In this document: piece after piece, positions 1 to 9,037 of the stretch
Layout: every line of letters starts with the position of its first letter
Numbering within the stretch: position 1 is the first letter of the stretch
Source: Primulina eburnea
Taxonomy: Eukaryota > Streptophyta > Magnoliopsida > Lamiales > Gesneriaceae
Assembly: GCF_022965805.1 (NCBI RefSeq)
Contig: NW_027331363.1
Span: 62,001 to 126,000 of the forward strand
Direction: 5' to 3'
Length of the DNA: 64,000 bases
The notes under the pieces: generated by a model
Databases searched by the model: none
The model's input: the letters and a program-made list of their open reading frames with translations, nothing else
What the model was told of the DNA's origin: nothing
Translations under genes and position numbers: made by a program

Positions 1-25
1 GTGGATACGATATTCGGACTCACCG

Positions 26-615
26 TGTCACGCCCCGAGCCCGGGCCAGCGCCTGCGTGACTGCACAATGGACCCCTACAGCAACTACTTCGTCTTCGTC
101 CTCGCTTTACGAAAATGATTAACCCAAGTTGCTATAAAAGTCCATTGTAAGCCATTATAAACTCATTTTAAATCTTTGATTTTTTTCGATGTGGGACAAG
201 GGTATCACAATCACCCCTCCTTCAGAACGCGACGTCCTCGTCGCGGCCTGACCCCTCGATCCACCAGCACCGAGAATCTAGAGGTGGCTCCTACAGGTTC
301 AAGAGGTGGCTCCCGTCATGTAGCACTTTGCCCCGCAGGTTCAAGAGGTGGCTCCCATGCACGTAGCACTTTGCCCCGCATAGCACTTATTTCCCGGTGT
401 TCCATGCCGGTGACCGGCTCTGATACCATTCTGTCACGCTCCGAGCCCGGGCCCGCGCCTGCGTGACTGCACAATGGGCCCCTATAGCAACTACTTCGTA
501 TTCGTCCTCGCTTTACGAAAATGATTAACCCAAGTTGCTATAAAAGTCCATTGTAAGCTATTATAAACTCATTTTAAATCTTTGATTTTTTTCGATGTGG
601 GACAAGGGTATCACA
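26..615 (-). mobile_element. TRIM (terminal-repeat retrotransposon in miniature), complete
   Basis: Two ~184-bp direct terminal repeats (26-209 and 432-615) are nearly identical and have TG...CA ends. The flanking 5-bp target duplication is CACCG (21-25 and 616-620). On the minus strand the right repeat is followed at once by TGGTATCAGAGC (plus-strand complement at 417-428), the usual tRNA-iMet primer site, so the element points to the left. The internal part (210-431) is only 222 bp, has no retroviral domain, and contains a short tandem unit (about 294-382, key phrase caagaggtggctcc). The 96-codon ORF across it is not a gene. The host site is the Athila-type LTR. Confidence 0.9.
417..428 (-). 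other. Primer-binding site of the TRIM
   Basis: The minus strand reads TGGTATCAGAGC, complementary to the 3' end of plant initiator tRNA-Met, three bases inside the right-hand terminal repeat. It fixes the orientation of the element. Confidence 0.85.
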
Positions 616-677
616 CACCGAATTATATTACTTGTGGATAACCTGCTCTTGGGAGTGCAACAATCAAAGTCGCAACA

Positions 678-1891
678 GTACCTAACCTGCACCCTCAAGG
701 ACCAAAACCGAACTCTAGCCCTCTTGAAAACAAAAATCATTCCGCCCTCTTGCTGCTGATGTTACAGACCTGAATCTTGCATCTAAAGGACCCTTAAACA
801 CTCTGAAAACCATGCCCATAATATCCCTAACTTGGCAGCCCCCTTCAAACTATTAAAAACGTGAAACCCATTTCAAGAATCAACCCCTTTTTTTTTCAAA
901 CTTTGAATAAATCGCATACACACAATATATCGATACATGCTTGATCAAATACATGAAATTCAGTATAATATTGACGTATATGACGCGAGAATAAAGATAA
1001 AAGCGTGCCTGATAATTAATTTTGGACAAACTATCGAGAAGCTAAAGGCCGAGGAGATGAGCTCTTTGCTTGGAAGGAAATATGGCATCACCGAACTTTG
1101 CAGCAGCAAAATCACAAGGAAGATTGTGAGTGGAGGAGAGGGCGGTTGCTGAAATGTAATTAGGTTAGTGGGATTTTAAGGAATTAATTAAGGGTTAATT
1201 GTTTGGATGATGAAGACTGATGGTTTCCTTTTTCTTGAGCTGATATGAGGAAACCGAGAGGACAGGGAGCTGATGGGTGTGTGTCGGCCGGTTGAGAATT
1301 AGGTTAGGTTAATTAGTTGTTTAGGAGCTTAATTACATAATAATCAAATGGTTAATGGGCCCTAGATTATTTAATTAAAAGTTTAAAGGGTTTTAAGCCC
1401 AACAAGCTTAAAATTAGGCCCATTAAATCCAAACGCACTCCCGAAAAATATTTTGTGTTGAAAAGATTTTAAAAATATTGGCCGAACCTTTAAAAAGTCC
1501 TTCGATTTGATAAAATTTGCGTATTGTTAAAAATAAAATCCTGCGAGTAAAAATACCCAAATAAAATCTCATTTTTTGAGAAATACCCTTAAAACATCTT
1601 AAATTACTTTATAAAAATAAATCTTGCACTCAAATAATTTTCTTGAAAATTCTCCGGTCTATGATCCTCGTTCGAACGTGAAATGCATCTAGAAATCCTA
1701 ATGCATGAATTTCATGAATTAAATCATATCATGTATGAATTATGTATAAAATGCATAAAAATAATTAAACACATAATTAATGAAATAAACATTCATTTAC
1801 TGCTTTAAAACAATTTAATAAAATACCAAAGAAATTTGATAAGTTGTATGCATGTGGTTCCCGTGGACTTTCAAATTTTTGGGACGTTACA
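678..1891 (-). repeat. Truncated chromovirus-type LTR replacing leader, gag and protease
   Basis: The right end (1846-1891), with tgcatgtggttcccgtgg and a terminus in gttaca, matches the ends of the LTRs at 47599 and 52623. On the minus strand it therefore begins TGTAACGTCCC. The left part resembles the matching stretch of those LTRs only loosely, and the outer TG end is missing. It lies between the Athila-type LTR end (677) and mid-reverse-transcriptase (1892), where leader, gag and protease should be. I see no target duplication, so this is a rearranged fragment. The small ORF at 937-1152 has no recognisable domain and is left out. Confidence 0.6.
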
Positions 1892-3030
1892 AGTCGAGTC
1901 CCATCTAGTTGGCGGATGTGTATTGATTATAGAAAATTAAATGACGCCACTAGAAAAGATCATTTTCCATTACCATTTTTGGATCAAATTTTAGAAAGAG
2001 TAGCAGATCATCCATACTACTGTTTTCTTGATGGATATTCAGGTTATTATCAAATTCTCATTATACTCGAAGATCAAGATAAAACTACATTCACATGTCC
2101 TTTTGGAACATTTTCATTTAGAAGGATGCCATTTGGATTATGCAATGCTCCAGTAACATTTCAAAGATGTATGTTAAGCATTTTTTGCGACATGGTTGAA
2201 ATTTTTTTGGAAATTTTCATGGATGATTTAACTGTATTTGGGAATACATTTGATAATTGTCTTGAAAATTTGGAAAAAATTTTAAAAAGATGCGAGGAAA
2301 AATGTCTTATTTTAAATTGGGAAAATGTCATTACATGATTACTTCTGAAATTGTTTTGGGACATGTCGTGTCATCTCATGGAATTGAAGTTGATAAAGCA
2401 AAAGTTGATGTCATTGTCAATTTACCCCCTCCGAAAACCATTAAAGAAATTTGCTCATTTTTGTGACATGCCGGATTTTATAAGAGGTTTATAAAGGACT
2501 TTAATTTAATCTCTAAACCCATTTGTAACCTCTTAACAAAAGATACTGCATTTGAGTGGACTCAAGAATGTCAAAATGCTTTTGATAAAATCATTTGACA
2601 TTTAACATCAGCTCCTATCATGCAACCTCCTGATTGGTCTTTACCATTTGAAATCATGTGTGATGCGAGTGATTATGCAGTCGGTGCAGTATTGGGTCAA
2701 AAAAGAAACGGTAAGCCTTATGTGATATATTATGCAAGTAGAACTTTAAACAATGCTCAAATGAATTACTCCACAACTGAAAAAGAACTACTTGCTGTAA
2801 TATTTGCATTAGATAAATTTCGTTCTTATTTGATTGGATCAACGAATATTGTATTTACTGATCATTCTGCTATTAGATATTTGTTTACCAAACAGGATGC
2901 AAAGCCACGACTGATACGATGGATTTTGTTGCTCCAAGAATTTGACATTGTGATCATAGATAAAAAAAAAAAGAACCGAGAATGTCGTAGCCGATCATTT
3001 ATCGAGACTAGTAACATGACCATCTTGTGA
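1892..3030 (+). pseudogene. Athila/Tat-type reverse transcriptase-RNase H (broken pol)
   Basis: The reading begins mid-domain at the conserved WRMCIDYRKLN segment. It continues through CPFGTFSFRRMPFGLCNAP and the catalytic FMDD box (aspartates at 2222-2227), then RNase H ([14 protein letters not shown] near 2656, TDHSAIRYL near 2854). DGYSGYYQI together with PFGTF and FMDD is the style of the Athila/Tat branch of Ty3 elements, not of chromoviruses. The copy is dead: a frameshift near 2330, TGA stops at 2464-2466 and 2596-2598, and a slip in the A-run at 2961-2972. Everything upstream of the RT palm is missing. Confidence 0.9.
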
Positions 3031-4371
3031 AATGACACCAATTAACGATAATTTTCCTGATGAACATCTATTTTCAGTTACTACTACACACTGGTTTGCA
3101 AACATAGTAAATTTTCTTGTGACAGGAAAAAGCCACCGCAATGGAGTTCCCAAGATAAAAAAAAATGTTTGAATAAGGTAAAAAAATTTTATTGGGATGA
3201 TCCGTATATGTTCAAGTATTGTCCAGATCAAATTTTTCGACGTTGCATACCCGGCAATGAGGTAAGTATTGTCATTAAATTTTGTCATTCAGAAGCATGT
3301 GGAGGACATTTTTCTTCAAAGAAAACGGCTGCAAAAATCTTGCAGTGTCGATTTTATTGGACCACTTTGTTTAAAGACACCCACGAAATCTGCAAGATCT
3401 GTGAAAATTGTCAAAAATTGGGTGCGATTTCAAAAAGAAACATGATGCCTTTGAATCCTATCATTGAAATTGAAATCTTTGACTGTTGGGGAATTGATTT
3501 TATGGGACCTTTTCCACCGTCCTTTGGATACTTGTATATTTTAGTTGCAGTTGATTATGTTTCCAAATGGATAGAGGCAATTCCATGTCGAAGAAACGAT
3601 CATAAAATCGTCATCAAATTTTTAAAAGAAAATATTTTTAGTAGATTTGGAATTCCTCGAGCCATGATAAGTGATGGGAGAACTCACTTTGTTAATAAAC
3701 CATTTGATTCATTAATGAAAAATATGGTATTACTCATAAAGTAACTACTCCTTATCATCCTCAAACAAATGGACAAGTTGAATTGGCTAATAGGGAGATA
3801 AAGCAAATTTTGGAAAAAACTGTTAACTCAAATAGAAAATATTGGTATCTGCTACTTAATGATGCACTTTGGGCATATCGAACAGCTTTTAAAACATCAT
3901 TGAATATGTCTCTCTATAGGTTGGTTTATGAAAAACATTGTCATTTGCCTGTGTAATTGGAACATAAAACTTATTGGGCGATCAAAACATTAAATTCAAG
4001 CATGGATGATGCCAAAAAATTGCGTAAATTGTAACTTAATGAACTTGATGAACTCAGAAATGACGCGTATGAGAATTCAAGGATTTATAAAACAAAAATC
4101 AAATCATTTCATGATAAAACAATTCTTATAAAATCTTTTGAGATTGGTAAAAAAAGTTTTGCTTTATAATTCTCGACTTCACATATTCCCAGGAAAATTA
4201 CGATCAAGATGGACATGCCCATATGTTGTAAAGCATGTGTATACTTATGGAGCTGTGGATATTGAAAATCCTAAAAATGGTGATATTTTTAAAGTAAATG
4301 GACAAAGGCTTAAAACATTTTTGGAAAATGAAATCTTTCAAGAAGAGTTTATTTCCCTTTCTGATCCTTGA
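3031..4371 (+). pseudogene. Athila/Tat-type integrase (broken pol, C-terminal part)
   Basis: This continues the same pol. It has a zinc-binding N-terminus (HEICKICENCQ near 3380-3412) and the catalytic core with GIDFMGPFPPSFG (Asp at 3496-3498) and ISDGRTHF (Asp at 3673-3675). The glutamate lies in [11 protein letters not shown] near 3780, followed by a C-terminal domain ending at the stop 4369-4371. Breaks: a frameshift near 3720 and TAA stops at 3954-3956 and 4032-4034. The pattern matches Athila-type integrases. The stop is followed by a T-run and then two further ORFs on the same strand. Confidence 0.88.
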
Positions 4372-4410
4372 TTTTTTTTTTTTTTACTTTTTTGGTGTTG
4401 CATTTAAGTT

Positions 4411-4428
4411 TGTTTGTTTTTATTTCAG
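4411..4428 (+). promoter_or_regulatory. Possible 3' splice acceptor upstream of the cysteine-rich ORF
   Basis: A T-rich tract ending in TTTCAG|G lies 40-57 bases after the pol stop and 126 bases before the ATG at 4554. Envelope-like ORFs of some plant Ty3 elements are expressed from spliced RNA, so the site is plausible, but it rests on sequence pattern only. Confidence 0.3.
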
Positions 4429-4553
4429 GTTTTCTTAATATTTTTATTTTCCCTGATAAATGGCGGATAACGGTACTCTGTGACTCTCATAGTCGGTTAA
4501 ATCAGTTTCCCACAATTGCTGATACAAAAAAAATCATTTCTTTTCTTTTCAAA

Positions 4554-5098
4554 ATGGATGAAATTCTCTCAAAAATTTGTAAATATTTTCCCTCTGTTTC
4601 TGAAAATGTTCTAAGAAAATTTTATGCAGGAAGGTGTGAAAAATTGAGATTGCTAATGCAAAAAGGAATTCCAGAAGATATTCGTCTTGTAATAGAAGCT
4701 AAGGTCCGATTAGGAGGAGAAGTTCCACAATCATTGCTCATTCGGTATTTGCCTAGATTAGGAAAAAGCACTTATGCGAAAAACGAAGGGCCAAAAGTTT
4801 AGGGGTTTGTCATAAGTGTGCAAGATGGACTTGTGACAAACGATGCAGATCTTTGGGATGTGTTTCCTATAACAGAGAAGATAAAATTGGTTTCATTAAG
4901 AATGGGCTGAGTAATGAGTCTTTAGATAACATCTTATTGACTCTTGAGACGCATTCTAGTGGACATGTGCATATTGAACTTCTCCGTTTATGGAAACAAT
5001 TCCAAGATGAGCATCATAGTCTTAGAAATCCGACTAAAAAAGACCCTGTTTGCCAATTTATAAGAAAATTGGATGGGAAGCATATCCTCGACTCATAG
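4554..5098 (+). pseudogene. Accessory ORF: cysteine-rich zinc-cluster protein, carlavirus CRP-like pattern
   Basis: The ORF starts at ATG 4554 (MDEILSKICKYFP) and ends at TAG 5096-5098, about 180 codons with one frameshift in the A-run near 4779-4783. Three parts can be seen: a helical, leucine-rich N-terminal half; a basic stretch (KRRAKSLG, 4781-4804 in the second frame) directly before a cysteine cluster C-x2-C-x4-C-x3-C-x4-C (4808-4861, core CHKCARWTCDKRC); and a helical tail with GFIKNG. A tyrosine-alanine-basic stretch just before a Cys cluster, then a GCVSYN-like turn, recalls the cysteine-rich nucleic-acid-binding proteins of carlaviruses, small RNA-binding proteins implicated in silencing suppression and host transcription. 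This likeness is my reading, not a database result. There is no membrane segment, so it is not an envelope protein. The hydrophobic run readable from 4368 is only the T-tract. Confidence 0.55.
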
Positions 5099-5251
5099 AA
5101 GGCGTTGAAGCCGTTTCTAGACGTAAAACCAGAGGAAAATTGTGAGCCACAATCACACTACTGTTTATATGCACGTGTGTCATTATTGTTTTTACTATTT
5201 ATTCTGTTTACAGCTGTCACCCATAGTTTTGTCATGATAACATATTACCCC

Positions 5252-5286
5252 TATAAAATCTCTCATCTTTCTCTCTACTTTCGCAG
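5252..5286 (+). promoter_or_regulatory. TATA-like box and splice-acceptor-like tract upstream of the LOG ORF
   Basis: TATAAAAT (5252-5259) is followed by a pyrimidine tract ending in TTTCGCAG (5279-5286), 21 bases before the ATG at 5308. It could be a local promoter, or a 3' splice site giving a subgenomic RNA for the LOG ORF. Pattern evidence only. Confidence 0.3.
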
Positions 5287-5307
5287 ACCAAAAAAGAAAG
5301 TAAAAAC

Positions 5308-5902
5308 ATGGCTGGACTGCACAAACATTGAAAAATATTTGTGTATTTTGTGGGTCGAGTCCGAGAAAAAATGAAGTGTTTGTAGAAGCAGCGAATAATC
5401 TTGGAAAGATATTGGCTGAGAGAAAAATTCACTTGGTATATGGGGGAGGTAATATTGGGTTAATGGGATCTGTTTCAACATCTGCTCATCTTGGAAGTAG
5501 TCAGATTTTGGGTATTATTCCTACAGTTTTAGCTGAAGGAAATATTACAGGTGTTACGATTGGGGATGAATTAAAAGTTTTTTCTATGTATGAAAGAATA
5601 ACTCAAATGATTGAAAATTCTGATGCTTTTATCGCACTACCAGGTGGTTTTGGTACATTAGAAGAAATTTTTCACACTGTTTCTTGGGCACAACTTAATA
5701 TCCATAATAAACCTGTGGGATTGTTGAATATCAATAATTATTATGACAATTTGTTGACATTTTTGATAAAGCTGTGGAACAAAATTTCATTTCAGAAAAT
5801 TCACGATGGATGTTCATCTGTGCTTCGACTGCCGACCAATTAATTGATGATTTGGAAGCTTTTGTTCATAAGCCTCATCCGATGATAACAAAGATCAATT
5901 GA
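5308..5902 (+). pseudogene. LOG-like: Captured LOG-type cytokinin riboside 5'-monophosphate phosphoribohydrolase
   Basis: The readable product runs from ICVFCGSSPRKN to the C-terminus at TGA 5900-5902. LOG enzymes release active free-base cytokinin from its riboside monophosphate in the cytosol. The family signatures are present: GGGNIGLMG (5442-5468) and the PGGxGTxxE motif as PGGFGTLEE (5640-5666), followed by SWAQLNIHNKPVGLLN. Total length, about 195 codons, is slightly short for a plant LOG. ATG 5308 is in a different frame from the body (one base lost between 5310 and 5330), and a second one-base loss near 5763-5768 shifts the last ~45 codons, so the copy is broken. Plant LOG genes have several introns, but this copy has none, which points to capture from spliced RNA. 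It lies between Athila-type pol and the 3' LTR, on the same strand. Confidence 0.88.
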
Positions 5903-6728
5903 TCACAATCAAGCAGTAAGAAAAGGAAGTTGGATCATTGATTCAAAAGTCGTGGATTGGTTTGCGTTTGTTTCAGTTTGTTATCTTCAATAAAATTCTA
6001 GGTGATATCTCTTTCATTATGTACTCTTTATTAATAGTTATTTTGACATTAGGGACAATGTCATATTCTGATTGGGGGGAGAACAAACTTATAAAAAAAA
6101 TAATTAAATTTTTTTTTAAAAAAAATAAAAAATTTATATATTATTTTAAAATAAAATCATGTTTATTGTTTGTATCTTAGTAATTTTTGCAAAAATGTTA
6201 TACATTACATGTTTGAAAGATTTAAATTAGAACATGCATTAATCTATTTAAGAATGTTTAAATTTTTATTTGAAAAAAAAAAAGTCAATTTTAGTATTCT
6301 GATCAATATAAAAATATGATTTATGAAATCTTTTTGAGTGATTACCATTGTGATAAAATCAGGTATTAAAGTATATGGCCCAAGATATACCTTATAAGAG
6401 TGCCTAATATTTTAAACTCACACATTTTTTTTTGAGTGAATGGAGAGGACTGAGAAAACAGCTTTCGAGCCTTTATTGATCATGAGAGAGACTATCTATT
6501 GTTTAGATCTTGAGTTCTTATTTTGAAAAAAAAAAATGATATTTCCTGAAAAAAAAAAGAAAAATACAAAAAGAAAGATATTGAAAATCTATGTAATTTT
6601 TAAGTTATATGCTACGACCCATATATCTCTCATAAAAAAAAAGAAAGAAAGAGAGAAATTTATTGTACAAATTAAATAAATATGTGGTCAAGAAGCATAA
6701 ACTTAGTCTGATTCCATGATGTTATGAA

Positions 6729-6787
<59 letters not shown>

Positions 6788-7219
6788 GAAAAATATATAA
6801 TAAGAACAACTAGATTTTGAATCAATGGATTTTCTATCTTTTGATTAGTTTGGCTCGTTTTTCTGTCTACATTTTGTAAATCATTTTTCTGAGCATTTAT
6901 ATGTATTCCAACTCCATGAGAGAAATCGTTGCCATAAATTGAAACATTTATTAACCTGTGAGGATATGGAGTTGAGACTCTTAATAGGAATTTCTGAAGA
7001 CCGTGTACATTTAACTACCTGAAATAAGCTTTGAATTGATCATCTCAAATTATTTCATAAATTATAATTATGATGATCTTGATATAACTTTGACAGTTTT
7101 CAAATTTAATTTAAATACTTAGATAGTTTTGATTACATTTCTATTTAAATTAATCAATATGTTTTGTATTGCTATTAACGCTTAAATTGCTAGGGAGTAG
7201 CAATAAGCTGGTTGGGAGG
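5903..7219 (+). other. AT-rich 3' non-coding region of the Athila-type element
   Basis: This stretch has no supported gene. It contains gggacaatgtcatattctg followed by a G-run (TTGGGGGGAGA, 6072-6082), a phrase typical of the region after the last ORF in Athila/Tat elements. It also holds an AT microsatellite (6731-6784) and, at its end, a purine tract GTTGGGAGG (7211-7219) directly before the 3' LTR, the likely plus-strand primer. The ORF at 5938-6180 is AT-rich low complexity and is not supported. Confidence 0.65.
6731..6784. repeat. (AT)n microsatellite
   Basis: An uninterrupted AT dinucleotide run of 54 bases. Confidence 0.98.
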
Positions 7220-8623
7220 TGTGATAAACATAAAAATTGTATATTAATTAAATGTTTTATATTATAAATATATAGTTTTTGTTTTATTAAATGTTTAAAT
7301 ATTATATGTTTTATTATAAATTTTATAAAATATAAGTTGTTTTATAATTAAAAGTTTTTATTATTTTTTACAGGTTCGATAAAAAAAGAATAAACTTGGC
7401 GTTGCAAATGTGATTAAGATGATTCTTGGACCTGTAGAAAGTTGATGTTAATATCTACAATATTGGTGGGAAGCATGAGATAAAAATCCTCTCACAATTG
7501 GGATCAAATTAAGCAACAAATAAAGTTACCAAAGGATTGACAGTTTTACCATGCTCTAGTATTTTGACCATATCTCTCAAATTACATGGTCAAATGGTCT
7601 GAAAAAAATACCACAACTAGACAACTCAATTATCCACATGTTTCTTTTTATGTAAAGAAGCAAATTCGGAGAAGAAGATTTTCAAAAGTGATGTGTAATA
7701 TAATATAATATCTAGGAACACCAATGAAGACTTATGTGTAAAAAAATAATATTTTATTTGTGGTTGTCTCCCCAAATTTGGCTATAAATAGGGGTGCATT
7801 GTAATGTATTGAGATATCCCTCATTCTATGAACAAACCTTTGAGTTCATAATATTTATCTCTATATTTTTCCTTTATTTCTTCATTTAAATATAATTAGC
7901 ATGTTAGAATAATGAATAGCTAACTTCCTAAAGTTGAGATGAAAAGGTGAAACTCTTGGCATGATAATAAGGTTACTAAAAGGGTAAGAATCTATGTTTT
8001 ATATTATTTAATCATTATTTATTGTTTATGTTATATTTATTTATTTAAGCATTTGTATACCCTACTTATAAGTGGGAGTTTTGATTTATTGTTGCTATAT
8101 GTTACACTAAATTCTTGGAACCATTTAAATGTTATTTTGGTATTACCAACCATTTAAAGTGGATGCCTTGATTTATTATATATGAATATATTATAATATT
8201 AAATTACTTGGAACCATTTAAATGTTTGTTTGGTTTTACCAACCATTTAAAGTGGGAACCTTGATTTACTATATATAAATATATCATAATATTAATTTCT
8301 TGGTACCATTTATATGTTAGTTTGGTTTTACCAACTATTTAATTTGGGAACCTTGATTTAGTGTTTACAATAATATTCGTTAATGTTAACTTTATTAAAA
8401 TACCAAGAGTGGATCCTTTAATCTCAGCTACTTAAATTAAAATTTGAACAATTAAAAATTACCAATTAAAGATTCAAACAACTAAAAGAAAAAATAAATA
8501 AAAAGACATTGCAGTGGACTTGTAATTACCTTAGCTTCCTCGTGGATACGATATTCGAACTCATCGAATTATACTACTTGTGGAAAATCTGCTCTTGGGA
8601 GTGCAACAATCACAGTCGCAACA
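7220..8623 (+). repeat. 3' LTR of the Athila-type element
   Basis: It begins TGTGATAAAC right after a purine tract and ends in gtcgcaaca, so it has TG...CA ends and ~1404 bp. The last ~85 bases match the 5' LTR remnant at 1-25/621-677. Internally it holds three copies of a diverged ~110-bp unit (key phrase ccatttaaatgt...accaaccatttaa, about 8110-8350). The sequence after 8623 switches abruptly to chromovirus pol, marking the insertion boundary. Confidence 0.75.
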
Positions 8624-8998
8624 CCTAGAAAGAATTGGGACACTCGCATACAAAGTTGCATTTTCGTCAAATCTGGTGGGAGTTCATTATGTGTTCCATG
8701 TCTCCATGCTGCAGAATTACATGTCGAATCCTTTTCATGTGCTGAACTTCGAGCCACTTCAGCTGACACCGAATCTGTCTTTCAAGGAGAGAACCACCCA
8801 AATATTGGATAGACTGGAGAGGAGGCTCCGGAACAAGGTGATCCACATGGTCAAATTCAAGTGACGAAATCATTCCGTGGATCACCTTGTTCTGAAGCCT
8901 CCTCTCCAGTCTATCCGAAATCATTCTGAGGAGGAGGATACTTGGGAGACTGAGGCCGAGATGAGGATTCGCTACCCGGAGTTATTCGGTATGTTTTA
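8624..8998 (+). pseudogene. Chromovirus (Ty3) pol C-terminus, element T1
   Basis: The reading GTLAYKVAF...VHYVFHVSMLQNYMSNP and ...QILDRLERRLRNKVIHMVKF is the end of a Tekay/Del-like integrase. After an inserted inverted segment, EEDTWETEAEMRIRYPELF follows, the chromodomain-like tail, with its stop near 8998. The left part of this pol lies outside the window because the Athila-type element is inserted at 8623. The tail is disrupted by the inverted repeat at 8807-8916. Confidence 0.85.
8807..8916. repeat. Inverted repeat, 40-bp arms, inside pol
   Basis: Arm 8807-8846 and the reverse complement of arm 8877-8916 agree at 38 of 40 bases, with a 30-bp spacer. The second arm is an inverted copy inserted into the coding sequence and is bracketed by two copies of CGAAATCATTC (8865-8875 and 8916-8926). 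Confidence 0.95.
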
Positions 8999-9037
8999 AA
9001 TTTCGAGGACGAAATTCTATTCAAGGGGCCGGGGAGA

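Larger units (their letters stand above)
1..677 (+). repeat. 3' end of Athila-type 5' LTR, split by a TRIM
   Basis: Bases 1-25 plus 621-677 match, with few changes, the last ~82 bases of the LTR ending at 8623: the phrase beginning gtggatacgatattcg and the terminus gtcgcaaca. The remainder of this stretch is the inserted TRIM (26-615). Only the end of this LTR is in the window. The sequence after 677 is not the expected primer-binding site, so the junction with the following LTR fragment is not original. Confidence 0.75.

Noticed and set aside
937..1152. 71-codon ORF
   Set aside because: Lies within a decayed LTR fragment, with no domain and no conserved context.
4368..4460. Hydrophobic, signal-peptide-like N-terminus before the cysteine-rich ORF
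   Set aside because: It is the translation of a T-rich tract, starts without ATG and overlaps the end of pol. ATG 4554 is the better start.
4554..5098. Envelope-like protein
   Set aside because: No membrane segment or signal peptide. The Cys cluster and basic stretch fit nucleic-acid binding instead.
5308..5902. Ordinary host LOG gene
   Set aside because: No introns, two frameshifts, and a position between retrotransposon pol and 3' LTR on the same strand.
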